Assembly (NCBI GenBank): GCA_020346965.1
Contig: CP070793.1
Location: forward strand, 704,350-711,050
Reading direction: 5' to 3'
From: Chloroflexota bacterium
GTDB taxonomy: Bacteria; Chloroflexota; Dehalococcoidia; GIF9; AB-539-J10
Length of the DNA: 6,701 nt
Of this stretch, positions 6,228 to 6,701 are shown one piece after another (within the stretch, counting starts at the first letter, position 1; each line of letters starts with the position of its first letter). A program made the translations under genes and the position numbers. The notes below the pieces were generated by a model. That model saw only the letters and a program-made list of their open reading frames with translations, did not search any database and had not been told where the DNA came from.

Positions 6228-6460
6228 ATTGCTGCCAATAAGCTGTTTTTACATCCGTCATTTTGATATCAGTTAAAAGCCTGTCCCCGGTGATACAGTT
6301 AGCCGCGGAGGGTATCCGGCAAGTTTGGGAGATTAGTTGTATAGATATTACTCTTACGCACTGATTACGGATAACTCAACTTACATTGCACACTTATTAC
6401 TTGGATATAGAAGAACAACGACTTCTCTAAACGTTAGTTTTATTTAGCAAGGGAGAAGCT
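6228..6460 (+). other. Leader region of the molybdopterin enzyme gene
   Basis: 233 bases without a gene. It contains an AT-rich inverted repeat TATTG/CAATA (6227-6240) followed by TTTTT (6246-6250), and GATAC/GTATC arms (6292-6296, 6312-6316) that can extend with CCG/CGG across a 2-base bulge. AAGGGAG just before the ATG is the ribosome site. I see no recognisable riboswitch consensus. Confidence 0.5.
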
Positions 6461-6701
6461 ATGGCAGAGCACGTCTTTACGCAGTGTACAATAGGCGGTC
6501 CGGTCTTCGTCCATGTAGAAGACGGCAAGATAACCAAGATGCGTCCCATCGTCTTTGATGACAGCGATGCTCCATCATGGACCATTGAAGCCAGGGGCAG
6601 AAAGTTCACTCCACCACGTAAGACTTTTTTAAATCCTTATGTAGTCGCGGAACGGATGAGGATTTATTCGGAGAACAGAATTAAGTACCCGTACAAGCGA
6701 A
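6461..6701 (+). CDS. Molybdopterin oxidoreductase, transhydroxylase-like large subunit, N-terminal part
   Basis: First 80 codons of a gene that runs off the right edge. ATG at 6461 is preceded by AAGGGAG with normal spacing. The segments GGPVFVHVEDGKI (12-24), FDDSDAPSWTIEARGRKFTP (32-51) and PPRKT (51-55), then IYSENRIKYPYKR (68-80), closely match, from memory, the N-terminus of the pyrogallol-phloroglucinol transhydroxylase large subunit (DMSO-reductase family, bis-molybdopterin Mo or W). There is only one cysteine (Cys9), so the N-terminal [4Fe-4S] motif of many relatives, including acetylene hydratase, is absent; transhydroxylase also lacks it. No Tat signal is visible, suggesting a cytoplasmic enzyme. 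This family has many uncharacterised members in anaerobes, so hydroxyl transfer on an aromatic ring is a possibility, not a conclusion. An iron-sulfur small subunit gene may lie downstream. Confidence 0.85.
   Translation, partial: MAEHVFTQCTIGGPVFVHVEDGKITKMRPIVFDDSDAPSWTIEARGRKFTPPRKTFLNPYVVAERMRIYSENRIKYPYKR

Noticed and set aside
6021..6460. Molybdenum/tungsten cofactor riboswitch
   Set aside because: The context is suggestive, but I could not match the conserved motif by eye, so it is kept only as an unclassified structured region.

Overview
The window looks like part of a catabolic locus from an anaerobic bacterium. It holds two divergent gene groups around a 555-bp control region, followed by the start of a molybdenum or tungsten enzyme. 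Ribosome binding sites are strong (AAGGAGG, GGAGGT), the promoters are TTGACA/TATAAT type, and base composition is moderate. The gene content is a DUF35-partnered thiolase, an NDP-forming acyl-CoA synthetase subunit, a TRAP carrier and a transhydroxylase-like molybdopterin enzyme. This mix suits a fermenting, syntrophic or sulfate-reducing organism. An anaerobic Firmicute is my first guess and Desulfobacterota a second; this is inference, because no taxonomic marker is present.

Left part, minus strand, transcribed from about 3850 towards 1. Four closely spaced genes run in this order: alpha subunit of an NDP-forming acyl-CoA synthetase (2263-3642), enoyl-CoA hydratase/crotonase (1485-2252), a DUF35 OB-fold/zinc-ribbon protein (1018-1452), and an SCP2/lipid-transfer-type thiolase (979 to beyond position 1). 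Gaps of 10, 32 and 38 bases indicate one operon. DUF35 proteins of this kind are known to form complexes with their neighbouring thiolase. Together the genes read as a beta-oxidation-like module: hydration or dehydration, thiolytic (or retro-aldol) C-C cleavage, and acyl-CoA to acid plus ATP, or the reverse activation.

Centre (3643-4197). This region has no credible gene but is rich in control signals. A well-formed minus-strand promoter (TTGCTT-17-TATAAT) faces the CoA operon. A 69-bp sequence, each copy carrying TTGACA and TATAAT, is present twice in tandem (96-bp period, 66/69 identical) and faces the transporter genes. A 15-bp element (14/15 identical) lies across the minus-strand -10 box and again at the expected start point of the second plus-strand promoter, as a shared operator would.

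Right part, plus strand. dctQ and dctM encode the two membrane subunits of a TRAP transporter, with no dctP binding protein here. After a 451-bp gap, which contains five consecutive short inverted repeats and a candidate promoter, the first 80 codons of a molybdopterin oxidoreductase appear. They closely resemble my recollection of the N-terminus of the pyrogallol-phloroglucinol transhydroxylase large subunit.

Working hypothesis: the TRAP carrier imports an organic anion, the molybdopterin enzyme acts on a hydroxylated aromatic or related compound, and the CoA module breaks down the ring-opened acid. The substrate cannot be read from the sequence.
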